From contig CAJFOT010000103.1 in NCBI GenBank assembly GCA_904397815.1, forward strand, positions 1 to 64,000: 64,000 nucleotides of DNA, read 5' to 3'. This DNA comes from Candidatus Paralachnospira sangeri (lineage in GTDB: Bacteria > Bacillota > Clostridia > Lachnospirales > Lachnospiraceae). Of this stretch, positions 42,108 to 50,695 are shown piece after piece; position 1 is the stretch's first letter; the number at the start of each line of letters is the position of its first letter. The notes under the pieces are model-generated. The model had not been told where the DNA came from and did no database searches. It saw nothing but the letters and a program-made list of their open reading frames with translations. The position numbers and the translations under genes were made by a program.

Positions 42108-43016
42108 ATGTTGAAGAAACTGGAGTGTATGGAGAAAAAGGAATTTGTAATCCACCTGGACGATGTGGAATGGCGGGAAGTGGAAGACGGCCTGCGGATC
42201 AAAGAACTCCTCTGTGAAAGGCTGGCGGGAAAAACGGAATTTTATCTGGGCGTGGCGGAACTGGAAGCAGGAAAGAGCCTTTCGTTAAGAAAAGCCAACC
42301 TGGCCTGCTGTACTTACATACTGGAGGGTGAAATCTGGGCCAGACTCGGCCGGCAGCGGATTCAGCTGAATGATGAGGCGTCGAATTATTTTCCGATCGG
42401 AGCGCCCTATGCCTATGAAGCTTCAGGGAAGAGGGGGCTGCGCTTCCTGTTCTGCTACGCGACGGATAACGCGGTTGGGGAACACCTGAAATTCCAGCCG
42501 GTATCTGAAGAAGAAGGCAGAGCCTTTTATCAGCCTAACTGCCCCTCCAATCTGATGAGCCCCGGGATGCCGGGTCACGGGTGCAGGTGGGCTGTGGCCG
42601 GGGATATGGATCCCTATATCCTGGTGGAGGCTGCCCAGGGTCAGAGGAGCTTAAGCTTTCAGGCTTATTTTGACGAGATTAAGGGCTGTAAGGAGATGTG
42701 GTGGGGCCGCACTTATTTAAAACCCAACTGCAGATATACGCCCCATTATCATGAGCAGCCGGAAATTTTCTATTTTTTAAGTGGGACAGGAACGATGTAC
42801 GCAGGGAGCAATATCTATAAGGTGACGCCGGGCTCTCTGGTATACGCGCCGAAAAATTGTCTGCATGGCATGGTAAATGACGGCCCCGATCCTTTATGCG
42901 CGATCTACTGCTGTAATATCGAGACAGCCGGAACATCCTATGACCGATATGAGGTTTCCGATGTTCCTCTGGTTGTCCCGGCGGACAGAAGTGATCTGAT
43001 GCTCAGCGAGCAGTAA
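42108..43016 (+). CDS. Bicupin domain protein
   Basis: 302 residues with two cupin barrels. The first (residues about 40-125) has lost the metal histidines. The second (about 200-280) keeps the metal set in PHYHEQPEIFYFLSGTGTMY, and a late histidine in NCLHGMVNDG. Bicupins act as isomerases, lyases, hydrolases or oxygenases on small acids; DMSP lyase-like and ureidoglycine aminohydrolase-like proteins share this form. It follows the MFS gene by 74 bases, with GGAGG ahead of ATG 42108, and converges on the class V PLP enzyme. Exact reaction unknown. Confidence 0.7.
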   Translation: MLKKLECMEKKEFVIHLDDVEWREVEDGLRIKELLCERLAGKTEFYLGVAELEAGKSLSLRKANLACCTYILEGEIWARLGRQRIQLNDEASNYFPIGAPYAYEASGKRGLRFLFCYATDNAVGEHLKFQPVSEEEGRAFYQPNCPSNLMSPGMPGHGCRWAVAGDMDPYILVEAAQGQRSLSFQAYFDEIKGCKEMWWGRTYLKPNCRYTPHYHEQPEIFYFLSGTGTMYAGSNIYKVTPGSLVYAPKNCLHGMVNDGPDPLCAIYCCNIETAGTSYDRYEVSDVPLVVPADRSDLMLSEQ

Positions 43017-43023
43017 ATAATTC

Positions 43024-44241
43024 TTATCTCCAGGGGCATTTTTCCGCTGTTTCCAGCACTCTGTGGATATCCCTGGCATTGTTCCAGGCGCCGATGGAGA
43101 AACGCAGATAGGTTCCTGCGCTGATGCTCAGGGTAATATTATATTTGCGGAACCAGTCGAAGATCTGCTGCCGGTTTTCACTGGTCATGGAAAGGATGCC
43201 GCAGTGGCCCTCCTCTTCTCTGGGGGTCACCAGGCGGTATCCCAGCCGGTTCAGGCCGTCATACAGGATGCCGTACAGTTCATTGATATGCGCCCAGATC
43301 CGGGCGGGGCCGATGTCCAGCAGCACCTCCAGCATATCGTGAAGAATATAGATCCCCAGGTTGTCCATGGAGCTGTTTTCCAGCTTTCTGGCCTTGGAAG
43401 GGCCGGTACAGGCCAGTGTCCAGCCGTCCTCTGTTTTTTCTGCCTCCATGTAAGGGCCGGCGGCTGTGCAGACAGGCCAGATCTGTTCCATCAGGCCGGG
43501 CTCACAGTAGAGAAAGCCCACGCTGTTGACGGCGCCCAGCCCTTTGTAGGCGGCGGCAGAGACGGCGCTGACGCCCCACTCCCCGGCCTGGAAGGGCTGG
43601 AACCCCAGGCTCTGGATGGCGTCTACAATCAGATATATGTGATGTTCCGCACACCATTTCCCAAGTACTTTCAGGTCAGTCCGGCTGCCGGTGGCAGACT
43701 GGACATGGCTGACCAGAATCATCCGGGTATGGCTGTCGGCCAGCCGGATCAGCTCCTCAGCCGGTACGGCATGATCCTCCCGTCTGGGGAGGATGCGAAC
43801 CTGGACGCCCTTTGTGATGCCGGCGTTGATGGAGGGCATCAGGACGGAGTCGTGCTCCTGCTCGCTGGTGACGATGTTGTCTCCCGGCTGAAAGGGAAAA
43901 CCCTGGAGGATAGCATTAATGCCGTCGTTGGTGTTGCGGGTGAAGGCGATCTGGTCCTCAGACACGCCGCCCAGCAGTTTCCCCAGCAGTTCTCTCGTCT
44001 CATCCAGGACACGGAACATGGTGGCCCGCCCGGGGCCGCCACGCTCGTTGGCCCTAGCAGCGTATTCCCAGTCGTCGAAATATTTTCGGGCTGCCCGGCG
44101 GCCGATCAGGGAGCCGCCGCAGTCGTAGGCATTGTCCAGATAGGTGCACTGGTCCATGACGGGAAACTGCCTGCGCAGCCATTCCCACCAGGGCTGTCCC
44201 TCGGAGAGAGACCGGGATAATCCGTCAGAATAACTGTCCAT
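43024..44241 (-). CDS. Class V aminotransferase-fold PLP enzyme (cysteine desulfurase/isopenicillin epimerase-like)
   Basis: 405 residues. TRNTNDGINAIL, SEQEHDSVLMP, VSHVQSATGSRTDL, VDAIQSLG, and AAAYKGLGAVNSVGFLY, whose lysine should bind PLP. The region resembles the CsdB/CefD/kynureninase group, but no catalytic cysteine loop of true desulfurases was seen near residue 350, so a lyase, epimerase or aminotransferase is more likely. It lies 23 bases behind the ornithine-cyclodeaminase-like gene in the ABC operon, suggesting joint breakdown of the imported amino acid. Confidence 0.72.
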   Translation of the reverse strand: MDSYSDGLSRSLSEGQPWWEWLRRQFPVMDQCTYLDNAYDCGGSLIGRRAARKYFDDWEYAARANERGGPGRATMFRVLDETRELLGKLLGGVSEDQIAFTRNTNDGINAILQGFPFQPGDNIVTSEQEHDSVLMPSINAGITKGVQVRILPRREDHAVPAEELIRLADSHTRMILVSHVQSATGSRTDLKVLGKWCAEHHIYLIVDAIQSLGFQPFQAGEWGVSAVSAAAYKGLGAVNSVGFLYCEPGLMEQIWPVCTAAGPYMEAEKTEDGWTLACTGPSKARKLENSSMDNLGIYILHDMLEVLLDIGPARIWAHINELYGILYDGLNRLGYRLVTPREEEGHCGILSMTSENRQQIFDWFRKYNITLSISAGTYLRFSIGAWNNARDIHRVLETAEKCPWR

Positions 44242-44264
44242 TTTCTTATCGTCCTTTCTCTTTG

Positions 44265-45209
44265 TTACTGTTTTGCCTGTCTGTACAGCAGTGCGGCGCA
44301 GGCGATATCCTCCACGGCCATTCCCAGAGCCTCAAACACGGTGATTTCATCATCGCCGGTCCGGCCCTGGATTTTTCCGTTCATAATCTGGCCGATGGTT
44401 CCCTTCAGGTGATTCTCCTGAATCAGACCCTCATGGAGGGGAATGAGAAAATCGCCGCTTTCCTTCATGACAGATTCCACACTGTCGCCGAAGAAGGAGG
44501 CGTGAAGGGTGATGTCTCCATCCAGTTCTCTGGCCTGGGGCGAGCAGGCGCCGACAGCGTTGATGTGGACGCCGGGCTTCAGCCAGCTGTATTTCAGGAC
44601 AGGGGTGGAGGAGGGGGTGACGGTGCAGATGATATCTGCGTCCTTCACTGCCAGTGCTGCGTCCTCATAAGGGGTGACAGGCAGTCCATAGGCTGTCTGG
44701 CAGCGGTCGGCGAACCGGCGGGCGGTGTCAGGGTAGAGATCCCACACCGATACCTGCTCCAGCGGGAATACGCGGGAGATGGCCGCCAGATGGGATTCTC
44801 CCTGAACGCCGCAGCCCAGGATGGCCAGATGACGGGAGTCAGGCCGGGCCAGATATCTGGAAGCGGCGGCGCTGACAGCCCCGGTCCGTATTTTGGTGAC
44901 AGACATGGCGTCTACACAGGCGATCACCTGCCCGTATTCCTTTTCAAACAGGAGAATCTGCCCCTGATGGGAAGGATATCCGGTGCTGTGGTTGGAGAGA
45001 TAGACACTTAAAATTTTCGCGCCGAAATATCCCTCCTCGAAGTAGGCGGGCATCAGGCCCAGAATATTGTGGTTGGGCATGTTGATGGCGGTGCGCATGT
45101 ACTGGACACAGCCGCCTTCCTCCTCCTGTTTCAGGGTTTTTTCCATCAACGCGATGCAGTCGCCTGTATCCAGATGTTCATTGACATAATTTTCATCTAA
45201 TACGATCAT
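44265..45209 (-). CDS. Ornithine cyclodeaminase/mu-crystallin family enzyme
   Basis: 314 residues. GLMPAYFEEGYFGAKI, DAMSVTKIRTGAVSA, LAILGCGVQGESHLAAI (the NAD-binding glycine motif at about residue 130), DADIICTVTPSSTPV and GVHINAVGACSP form the full family pattern. Members deaminate ornithine to proline, reduce cyclic imines, or act as alanine or diaminopropionate-linked dehydrogenases. It starts 14 bases after the ABC ATPase gene stop, so it likely works on the transported amino acid. Substrate not predictable. Confidence 0.82.
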   Translation of the reverse strand: MIVLDENYVNEHLDTGDCIALMEKTLKQEEEGGCVQYMRTAINMPNHNILGLMPAYFEEGYFGAKILSVYLSNHSTGYPSHQGQILLFEKEYGQVIACVDAMSVTKIRTGAVSAAASRYLARPDSRHLAILGCGVQGESHLAAISRVFPLEQVSVWDLYPDTARRFADRCQTAYGLPVTPYEDAALAVKDADIICTVTPSSTPVLKYSWLKPGVHINAVGACSPQARELDGDITLHASFFGDSVESVMKESGDFLIPLHEGLIQENHLKGTIGQIMNGKIQGRTGDDEITVFEALGMAVEDIACAALLYRQAKQ

Positions 45210-45223
45210 GTTGCTGCCTCCTT

Positions 45224-45973
45224 TCAGCTCTCTTCCTCATCCCGGAGGATCCGTTTCAGGAACTGGCGTGTCCGTTCCTCTTTGGGATGGGTGAAGATTT
45301 CCTCCGGTGTCCCTTCTTCTACGATAACGCCGCCGTCCATAAATACTACCTTGTTAGCCACGTCGGAGGCGAAGGACATCTCGTGGGTTACTACGATCAT
45401 GGTAATGCCTTCCTGAGCGATTTTTTTGATAATTTTCAGGGTTTCTCCCACCAGCTCCGGGTCCAGGGCGGAGGTGGGCTCGTCAAACATGATCACTTCC
45501 GGATTGAGAACGATGGCCCGGGCGATGCCTACACGCTGCTGCTGACCGCCGGACAGCTGAGAGGGATAATAGTCATACCGCTCTGACAGTCCCACCTTGT
45601 CCAGGGCTTCCTTTCCCCGGCGTTCTGCCTCCGCCTTCGGCACCTTTCTGGCCACGATCAGGCCCTCGGTTACATTTTCCAGGGCGGTTTTATTGTTAAA
45701 CAGGTTGTGGTTCTGGAAGACAAAGGCAGTTTTCCGGCGCACCTCCAGAATCTCTTTTTTGGTGGCATTTTTCAGATGGACGGTTTTGCCGCCGATGGTC
45801 AGCTCCCCTTCATCCGCCTTGTCCAGAAAATTGATGGTGCGCAGCAGGGTAGTTTTGCCGGAGCCGCTGGGCCCCAGGATGACGATCACGTCTCCCTGCT
45901 CCACCGTCAGACTGACACCCTTTAATACCTGGTTTTTTCCGAATGCTTTGTGTACGTTTGTTACTTGAATCAT
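45224..45973 (-). CDS. Polar amino acid ABC transporter, ATP-binding subunit
   Basis: 249 residues. Walker [10 protein letters not shown] near residue 36, Q-loop, signature LSGGQQQR, Walker [15 protein letters not shown], and switch VTHEM; the whole course matches GlnQ/HisP-type ATPases. It powers the importer with the two permeases directly upstream in the operon; its ATG overlaps the stop of the second permease gene by four bases. Confidence 0.93.
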   Translation of the reverse strand: MIQVTNVHKAFGKNQVLKGVSLTVEQGDVIVILGPSGSGKTTLLRTINFLDKADEGELTIGGKTVHLKNATKKEILEVRRKTAFVFQNHNLFNNKTALENVTEGLIVARKVPKAEAERRGKEALDKVGLSERYDYYPSQLSGGQQQRVGIARAIVLNPEVIMFDEPTSALDPELVGETLKIIKKIAQEGITMIVVTHEMSFASDVANKVVFMDGGVIVEEGTPEEIFTHPKEERTRQFLKRILRDEEES

Positions 45974-46677
45974 GCCTGGGTCCTCCTGTATTTTCCTAAT
46001 TTAACTTCTGCCCATTTGCCCAGGTTGGTGCAGATGATGCTCAGAGCCCAGTAAATGCAGGCAGCGGCCAGATAGGCCTCCAGATAGCAGTAGTAGATGC
46101 TGGCGTTTTTGATGCCGGCGTTCAGGATGTCCTGCACCCCTACCAGGATCACCAGGGAGGACAGCTTGATCAGAGAGTTAATGTTGCCGATCAGCGCCGG
46201 GATCAGCACCAGGAATGCCTGGGGCATGATGATTCTGGTGAAGGTCTGGAATTTTGTCATTCCCACGGAGTAGCCGGCCTCGTACTGTCCCTTTCCCACC
46301 GACATCAGCGCGCCTCTGACAGATTCTGAGATCAGGGCGATGGCCGCTATGGACAGTGCAGCGATGGCTACGTAAATCTTGCTGATATCGGCCACAGTAA
46401 TGTTCAGCCCCAGCGCCTGGGCGACGGCGTTAAAATTCGCGTTGTACCACAGGCTGGTCATCAGGATGATCAGGTTAACCGGAACTGCCTTTACCATTGC
46501 GACGATGCAGGCAAAGACCGGATTCAGGATTCTGACGCGGAACACCCGGGTCAGGGCGATGGGAGTTCCCACCAGCAGACCGATCAGCAGGGTAACGAGT
46601 GCGATGCCCAGACTGACAGGGATCTTCTGAAAGCTGGAGGAAAGGCATAGAAGAAAATAGTTAAGCTGGAAATTCAT
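45970..46677 (-). CDS. Polar amino acid ABC transporter permease
   Basis: 235 residues, five membrane helices. It has the HisM/GlnP family course: [20 protein letters not shown] near residue 63 (two segments), [27 protein letters not shown], and the EAA-loop [20 protein letters not shown] that contacts the ATPase. It overlaps the neighbouring genes by four bases on each side. It forms a heterodimer with the product of 46674-47375. Confidence 0.9.
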   Translation of the reverse strand: MNFQLNYFLLCLSSSFQKIPVSLGIALVTLLIGLLVGTPIALTRVFRVRILNPVFACIVAMVKAVPVNLIILMTSLWYNANFNAVAQALGLNITVADISKIYVAIAALSIAAIALISESVRGALMSVGKGQYEAGYSVGMTKFQTFTRIIMPQAFLVLIPALIGNINSLIKLSSLVILVGVQDILNAGIKNASIYYCYLEAYLAAACIYWALSIICTNLGKWAEVKLGKYRRTQA

Positions 46678-47375
46678 GCTTCCTCCCTCCCTTCAAATGC
46701 CATTTTCCGGTTCAGGATGGAGAAAAGTTTTTCCAGAACCAGACTGATGACGATGAAGATAACCGCCACACAGGTATAGCCTTCAATGGAATGGAAGGTG
46801 ACGGCGGCCAGCAGCTTTACCTTTCCCATCATATCCACTACGCCGATCATGTAGGCCAGAGCAGTGTCCTGGAACAGGGTGACAAACATGGTCTCCAATC
46901 CGGGGATAGCCACTTTAATGGCCTGGGGAAAAACGATGCGGGTGAAGGCCTGCCTTTGAGTCAGTCCCACCGAATAAGCCGCCTCTGTCTGACCGACAGG
47001 GACGGACAGGATAGCTGCCCGGATCTGCTCTGCCATATATCCGGCCTGGTTCAGCCCGAAAGTGACAAAAACAAAAACCATTGCGTCGGTATCGCTCAGA
47101 TCGATGTGAAGGACTGCCCGGAAAAACATGGGCATACCGTAATAAACAACAAACATAAGCACCAGTGCGGGTGTGCCTCTCAAAAAGGAAATCAGCAGGA
47201 AGGCCAGCTGATTCAGCACAGGTATTTTTTTGATGCGGATCAGGGCCAGCAGTGTTCCCGCCGCCAGGCCGATGACTGTGGCAACCAGGACGATCTCAAA
47301 GGTTACCGGCAGTTTCTCCAGAATCTGGGGGAATGCGTCGGCTAGCCGTTCCCAAGAAAAAAAACTGGATGTCAT
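46674..47375 (-). CDS. Polar amino acid ABC transporter permease
   Basis: 233 residues, five membrane helices. SFLRGTPALVLMFVVYYGMP is the typical family start of helix 2. Next comes MAEQIRAAILSVPVGQTEAAYSVGLTQ, then the EAA-loop FTRIVFPQAIKVAIPG. First permease gene of the operon, with AAAGGAAC before the ATG, 104 bases behind the binding-protein gene. It pairs with the following permease. Confidence 0.9.
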   Translation of the reverse strand: MTSSFFSWERLADAFPQILEKLPVTFEIVLVATVIGLAAGTLLALIRIKKIPVLNQLAFLLISFLRGTPALVLMFVVYYGMPMFFRAVLHIDLSDTDAMVFVFVTFGLNQAGYMAEQIRAAILSVPVGQTEAAYSVGLTQRQAFTRIVFPQAIKVAIPGLETMFVTLFQDTALAYMIGVVDMMGKVKLLAAVTFHSIEGYTCVAVIFIVISLVLEKLFSILNRKMAFEGREEA

Positions 47376-47398
47376 AATGTTCCTTTCTCATGTATGTA

Positions 47399-47430
47399 GG
47401 GAAGCTGGCAGAATGTTCTGCCAGCTTCCC
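47399..47430 (-). terminator. Hairpin between binding-protein and permease genes
   Basis: Perfect inverted repeat of 15 bases (47399-47413/47416-47430, GGGAAGCTGGCAGAA) with almost no loop and no T-run. Such a hairpin behind a binding-protein gene usually stabilises that part of the message or ends part of the transcripts. Confidence 0.65.
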
Positions 47431-47479
47431 TGCTGTTGTCGTGATAAGGCGTTTCAGATTTATGGCGCTTTGCCTTCTG

Positions 47480-48376
47480 TCAGCCCTGAGAATAATCGGC
47501 GCCCAGGTATTCGATGGATAATTCGGAAAGGGTACCGTCCTCCCGCAGTTCCTTTAATACCGCGTCAATATCAGACTGGAGCTGTTCATCGCCATAATTG
47601 TACAGATAGTAGCATCCGGAATTCACACCGTCGGTCAGCACATGGTCGCCATATTCCGCAATGCCGTCGAACTGTACAATCCACTGGTCCGCGTCTACTT
47701 TTTCATTAATATATGCGTCATAAACGCCGTTTACCAGATTGCTGACGATCTGCTCATTTTCAGAGTCTTCATATACGATTTCCACCTGAGCGTCCGGGTT
47801 AGCTTCATTGTAGGCCTCCAGCAGATTGGCCACGTTGCTGGAGTTCTTTACCTGAATTTTCTTTCCGGCCAGGTCAGCCAGGGTTTCATAGTCTTTTCCT
47901 TCAGCAGCCAGGATCACGTAGCCGCCGGTGGTGGTGCTGGGCTCTTCTGCGTACAGGTATTTTGCTGCCCGCTCCTCGTTCCAGCCGAAGGTATGGACGC
48001 CCATGTCGTAGGCATCTGTGTCCAGACCTACCAGAATATTGGAGAAACCGGTGGGCTCATATTCAAAAGTGTACTGAGGCAGCTTTTCATCTACCACTTT
48101 TAAAACTTCATATTCATAACCGGCCAGCTCTTCATTGGCGTCCAGATAACAGAAGGGGTTATAGGAGTTGCCGATGCCGATTTTAATGGTTCTGACTTCA
48201 CCCTCTGCGGAAGCTGCTTCCTCAGTGCTGCCTGCGCTTTCGGTTCCGGCTGCTGCTGTCGTCTCAGCGGCGGTGGTTTCGCTGCCGGATGAGGACGAGC
48301 ATCCGGCCAGGGATCCGCACAGCAGGGTGAGAGCGGCCGCCAGGCTGACAGCTTTGATCAGTTTTGATTTTTTCAT
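47480..48376 (-). CDS. Amino acid ABC transporter substrate-binding lipoprotein
   Basis: 298 residues. The signal peptide ends in a lipobox, LAGC near residue 26, then a linker rich in Ser, Ala, Thr and Glu up to about residue 60. The SBP family 3 domain follows: IKIGIGNSYNPFCYLDANEELAGYEYEVLK in pieces, YDMGVHTFGWNEERA, VKNSSNVANLLEAYN, and a final LREDGTLSELSIEYLG. It captures a polar amino acid outside the cell. GGAGG precedes ATG 48376. Ligand unknown. Confidence 0.9.
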   Translation of the reverse strand: MKKSKLIKAVSLAAALTLLCGSLAGCSSSSGSETTAAETTAAAGTESAGSTEEAASAEGEVRTIKIGIGNSYNPFCYLDANEELAGYEYEVLKVVDEKLPQYTFEYEPTGFSNILVGLDTDAYDMGVHTFGWNEERAAKYLYAEEPSTTTGGYVILAAEGKDYETLADLAGKKIQVKNSSNVANLLEAYNEANPDAQVEIVYEDSENEQIVSNLVNGVYDAYINEKVDADQWIVQFDGIAEYGDHVLTDGVNSGCYYLYNYGDEQLQSDIDAVLKELREDGTLSELSIEYLGADYSQG

Positions 48377-48440
48377 AATTAAATGCCTCCAAAAATATAT
48401 TTGCTTTCCGGCTGTTTAGCCATTTAAAGCGATGCACTAC

Positions 48441-48469
48441 ATTATACCGCAGAGAACCAGCTTTGTAAA
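48441..48469 (-). promoter_or_regulatory. Promoter of the ABC/OCD operon
   Basis: On the minus strand TTTACA (48469-48464), 17 bases, TATAAT (48446-48441). Confidence 0.65.
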
Positions 48470-48479
48470 GCCTGGTTCT
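48453..48479. promoter_or_regulatory. Palindrome over the -35 box of the ABC/OCD operon
   Basis: AGAACCAG-CTTT-GTA-AAG-C-CTGGTTCT, a 27-base near-perfect inverted repeat that includes the -35 box, as expected for a repressor operator. The remaining 48480-48616 holds nothing clear apart from a GGTTG/CAACC mini-hairpin. Confidence 0.5.
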
Positions 48480-48616
48480 TTTCGCTTCTTTCTTGAAATA
48501 AGGCTACTGCAATCCCACTGGTTTTAGACAGCGGGTTAAGGTAGCGGAAAGTAATGGTTGCTGCAACCTGATTCATGCATTCTGTGCCGAAAAATTCAGA
48601 CATGATTGTCTTTGGC

Positions 48617-48645
48617 TTGCCAAGAAGTTGATGACATGATACAAT
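48617..48645 (+). promoter_or_regulatory. Promoter of the CmpB-like gene
   Basis: TTGCCA (48617-48622), 17 bases, TACAAT (48640-48645), about 50 bases before the start. Confidence 0.6.
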
Positions 48646-48696
48646 CAAACATGTTATGTAACTTTAAGACGATTTTACACGGGAGGAAAAAACAAC

Positions 48697-49989
48697 ATGT
48701 ATACCGGATATGAACTTCTGTGGCTGTTTTTTATATACAGCTTTATGGGCTGGCTTCTGGAAACTTTTACAGCGGCTGTCAGACAGAAGCGTTTTGTGAA
48801 CAGAGGACTGGTCAACAGCCCCATTTGTGTGATTTACGGTTTTTCTGCAGTGCTGATCACAGTGTTCTGCAGTGAGCTTCACGGGTTCTGGCTGTTTGTC
48901 GGCAGTGCGATTATGTCTACTGTAATTGAGTGGACGGCAGGACACCTGATTGAACTGATGTACCATGAAAAATGGTGGGATTACAGCAATATGAAGTGGA
49001 ACCTGGACGGTTATATCTGCTTCCCGGTTTCTCTTTTCTGGGGCCTGCTCTGCTTTGTGATGATGAACTGGGGCAATCCCCTGCTGGTTACTCTGTACCG
49101 GCTGATTCCCGCCCTGCCTGCCCACATTTTGCTCTGGTGCCTGGTTCTGCTGCTGGCAGTGGATATGCTGGCGACACTGATCATTCTCTCCGGGAGGAGC
49201 AGGAGGATAGAGCAGTGGGAGTCAGTGGATCAGTGGCTGACGGAAATCAGCTCCCGTCTGGGAAGAAAAATATACAGCCGTGTGGACGCCAGAATCCAGC
49301 GGGCATATCCCGAGGCGAAACGGCAGAAGGCCAGGGAGGCAAGACCTGATGTTTTCGCCTACGGCTGCAGCTTTTATAAAATTGTCTGGCTGTTTGTCAT
49401 CGGCTCTCTTCTGGGGGATATCATTGAAACCATCTTCTGCAGGTTTACCATGGGCGAGTGGATGAGCCGGAGCAGCCTGGTGTGGGGCCCCTTCAGCATT
49501 GTCTGGGGAATGGCGATGGCGGCGGCCACCATGCTTCTGTACAAATACCGGGATCGGTCCGATCACTTTCTGTTTTTTATCGGAACACTTCTTGGCGGCG
49601 CTTATGAGTACATATGCAGTGTGGGAACCGAATTGTTCTTTGGAAAGGTGTTCTGGGATTACAGTCATATGCCCTTTAATCTGGGAGGCAGAATTAACCT
49701 GCTGTATTGTTTTTTCTGGGGAATTGCCGCAGTAGTATGGCTGAAAGCGGTATATCCCAGATTGTCGGCGCTGATTGAGAAAATCCCGGTAAAAACGGGG
49801 AAAATTATCACCTGGGTTATGATCGTCTTTATGACCTGCAATATGGCGGTATCCGGTCTGGCCCTGATCCGAAGCGACCAAAGAGCCAACGGCGTGCCGG
49901 CAGAATATACCTGGCAGGAAATCATGGACGAAAGATTCGATGATGAAAGACTGGAGAAGATTTATCCCAACGCGAAAGAAGCAGGGTAA
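48697..49989 (+). CDS. CmpB-type (putative ABC-transporter type IV) membrane protein, internally duplicated
   Basis: 430 residues, about eleven membrane helices. Two copies of the CmpB domain (PF06541) occur. The first starts ELLWLFFIYSFMGWLLE and has KWWDYSNMKWNLDGYICF. The second, from about residue 222, has KIVWLFVIGSLLGDIIE and VFWDYSHMPFNLGGRINL. A basic loop around residues 170-215 joins them. The name of the family reflects an old guess; no ATPase gene is nearby. ATG 48697 follows GGGAGG. Function unknown; the fused form suggests that single-domain members work as dimers. Confidence 0.78.
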   Translation: MYTGYELLWLFFIYSFMGWLLETFTAAVRQKRFVNRGLVNSPICVIYGFSAVLITVFCSELHGFWLFVGSAIMSTVIEWTAGHLIELMYHEKWWDYSNMKWNLDGYICFPVSLFWGLLCFVMMNWGNPLLVTLYRLIPALPAHILLWCLVLLLAVDMLATLIILSGRSRRIEQWESVDQWLTEISSRLGRKIYSRVDARIQRAYPEAKRQKAREARPDVFAYGCSFYKIVWLFVIGSLLGDIIETIFCRFTMGEWMSRSSLVWGPFSIVWGMAMAAATMLLYKYRDRSDHFLFFIGTLLGGAYEYICSVGTELFFGKVFWDYSHMPFNLGGRINLLYCFFWGIAAVVWLKAVYPRLSALIEKIPVKTGKIITWVMIVFMTCNMAVSGLALIRSDQRANGVPAEYTWQEIMDERFDDERLEKIYPNAKEAG

Positions 49990-50053
49990 AACGGTTGGCG
50001 GATGTTTGGCAGCAGGATATAAGAGCAGAGGAGCGCTGCGCGGAAAATATGAA

Positions 50054-50093
50054 AGGACGGCCCGGAGATCATCAGTGATCTCTGAGCCGTCCT
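50054..50093. terminator. Two-stem hairpin between converging genes
   Basis: AGGACGGC (50054-50061) pairs with GCCGTCCT (50086-50093), and inside GAGATCA pairs with TGATCTC. It lies between the ends of the CmpB-like and NifX-like genes and could stop transcripts from both sides; no T-run is present. Confidence 0.55.
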
Positions 50094-50158
50094 CTGTGCG
50101 TCATACAGGAAAAACTTCTGTCCCCGCAGGCAGGGGGTAAAATCCGGCGGACAGTGTC

Positions 50159-50575
50159 TCAGTGGTTTCCGGCACATCCGTGTTTGTCTTCCCCACAGTG
50201 ATGGTCAGCGCAGTTGTGCTCGCCGCACTGATGATCACCATCGTGGTGGCTGCAGGTGGTATCGGGATCGTAGTTCAGGTTCCCCTGCAGCAGTGCCATG
50301 ACAGCCTGATCAGCGTCTCCCGAAACGCCGGGATACAGGCGGATGCCTGCTTCTGCCAGGGCTGTCCGGGCGCCTCCGCCGATGCCGCCGCAGATCAGGG
50401 TGTCTGCGCCGTTGTTTTTCAAAAATCCTGCCAGGGCGCCATGACCGCTTCCTGCGGCGCTGATGATTTCCGCAGACTGGATCTGTCCATCTTCAGCCGT
50501 GTAGAATTTAAAAGCTTCGCAATGTCCGAAATGCTGGAAAATCTGTCCGTTTTCATAAGTGACTGCAATTTTCAT
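50159..50575 (-). CDS. NifX/NifB-type (dinitrogenase iron-molybdenum cofactor) domain protein with His/Cys tail
   Basis: About 138 residues. IAVTYENGQIFQHFGHCEAF at the start, ADTLICGGIGGGARTALAEAG, and GDADQAVMALLQG form the compact NifX-like domain (PF02579), which in other proteins carries Fe-S or molybdenum-cofactor pieces. After residue 105 comes a tail rich in His and Cys (CSHHDGDHQCGEHNC and DHHCGEDKHGC), a likely metal site. No nitrogenase genes are near; such small proteins are found in many anaerobes that do not fix nitrogen. ATG 50575 with GGGAGG upstream. Confidence 0.85.
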   Translation of the reverse strand: MKIAVTYENGQIFQHFGHCEAFKFYTAEDGQIQSAEIISAAGSGHGALAGFLKNNGADTLICGGIGGGARTALAEAGIRLYPGVSGDADQAVMALLQGNLNYDPDTTCSHHDGDHQCGEHNCADHHCGEDKHGCAGNH

Positions 50576-50618
50576 AGATAAAACCTCCCAAAACATAACA
50601 ATCAGATTTCATGATCTG

Positions 50619-50647
50619 ATTATACATCTGTTTCTGACATATGTCAA
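50619..50647 (-). promoter_or_regulatory. Promoter of the NifX-like gene, overlapping an operator
   Basis: On the minus strand TTGACA (50647-50642), 17 bases, TATAAT (50624-50619). The -35 box is part of the palindrome TGACATATGTCA at 50635-50646. Confidence 0.85.
50635..50646. promoter_or_regulatory. Operator TGACATATGTCA, copy 1
   Basis: Perfect 12-base palindrome embedded in the -35 region of the NifX-like gene promoter. Confidence 0.8.
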
Positions 50648-50666
50648 TAACTGCGGAAAATATTTC

Positions 50667-50678
50667 TGACATATGTCA
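50667..50678. promoter_or_regulatory. Operator TGACATATGTCA, copy 2
   Basis: Second copy 32 bases from the first, about three helix turns, so two dimers could bind the same face of the DNA. Flanks are also shared: TTTC before and AAT after. Confidence 0.8.
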
Positions 50679-50695
50679 ATTACCTTTGCCCGGTA

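Noticed and set aside
43063-44220. 385-codon plus-strand frame opposite the class V PLP enzyme
   Set aside because: Antisense shadow of a gene with clear PLP motifs; no start signal.
48442-48648. 68-codon minus-strand frame before the ABC operon
   Set aside because: It overlaps the promoters on both strands and lacks a ribosome site; it may be remnant DNA but is not supported.
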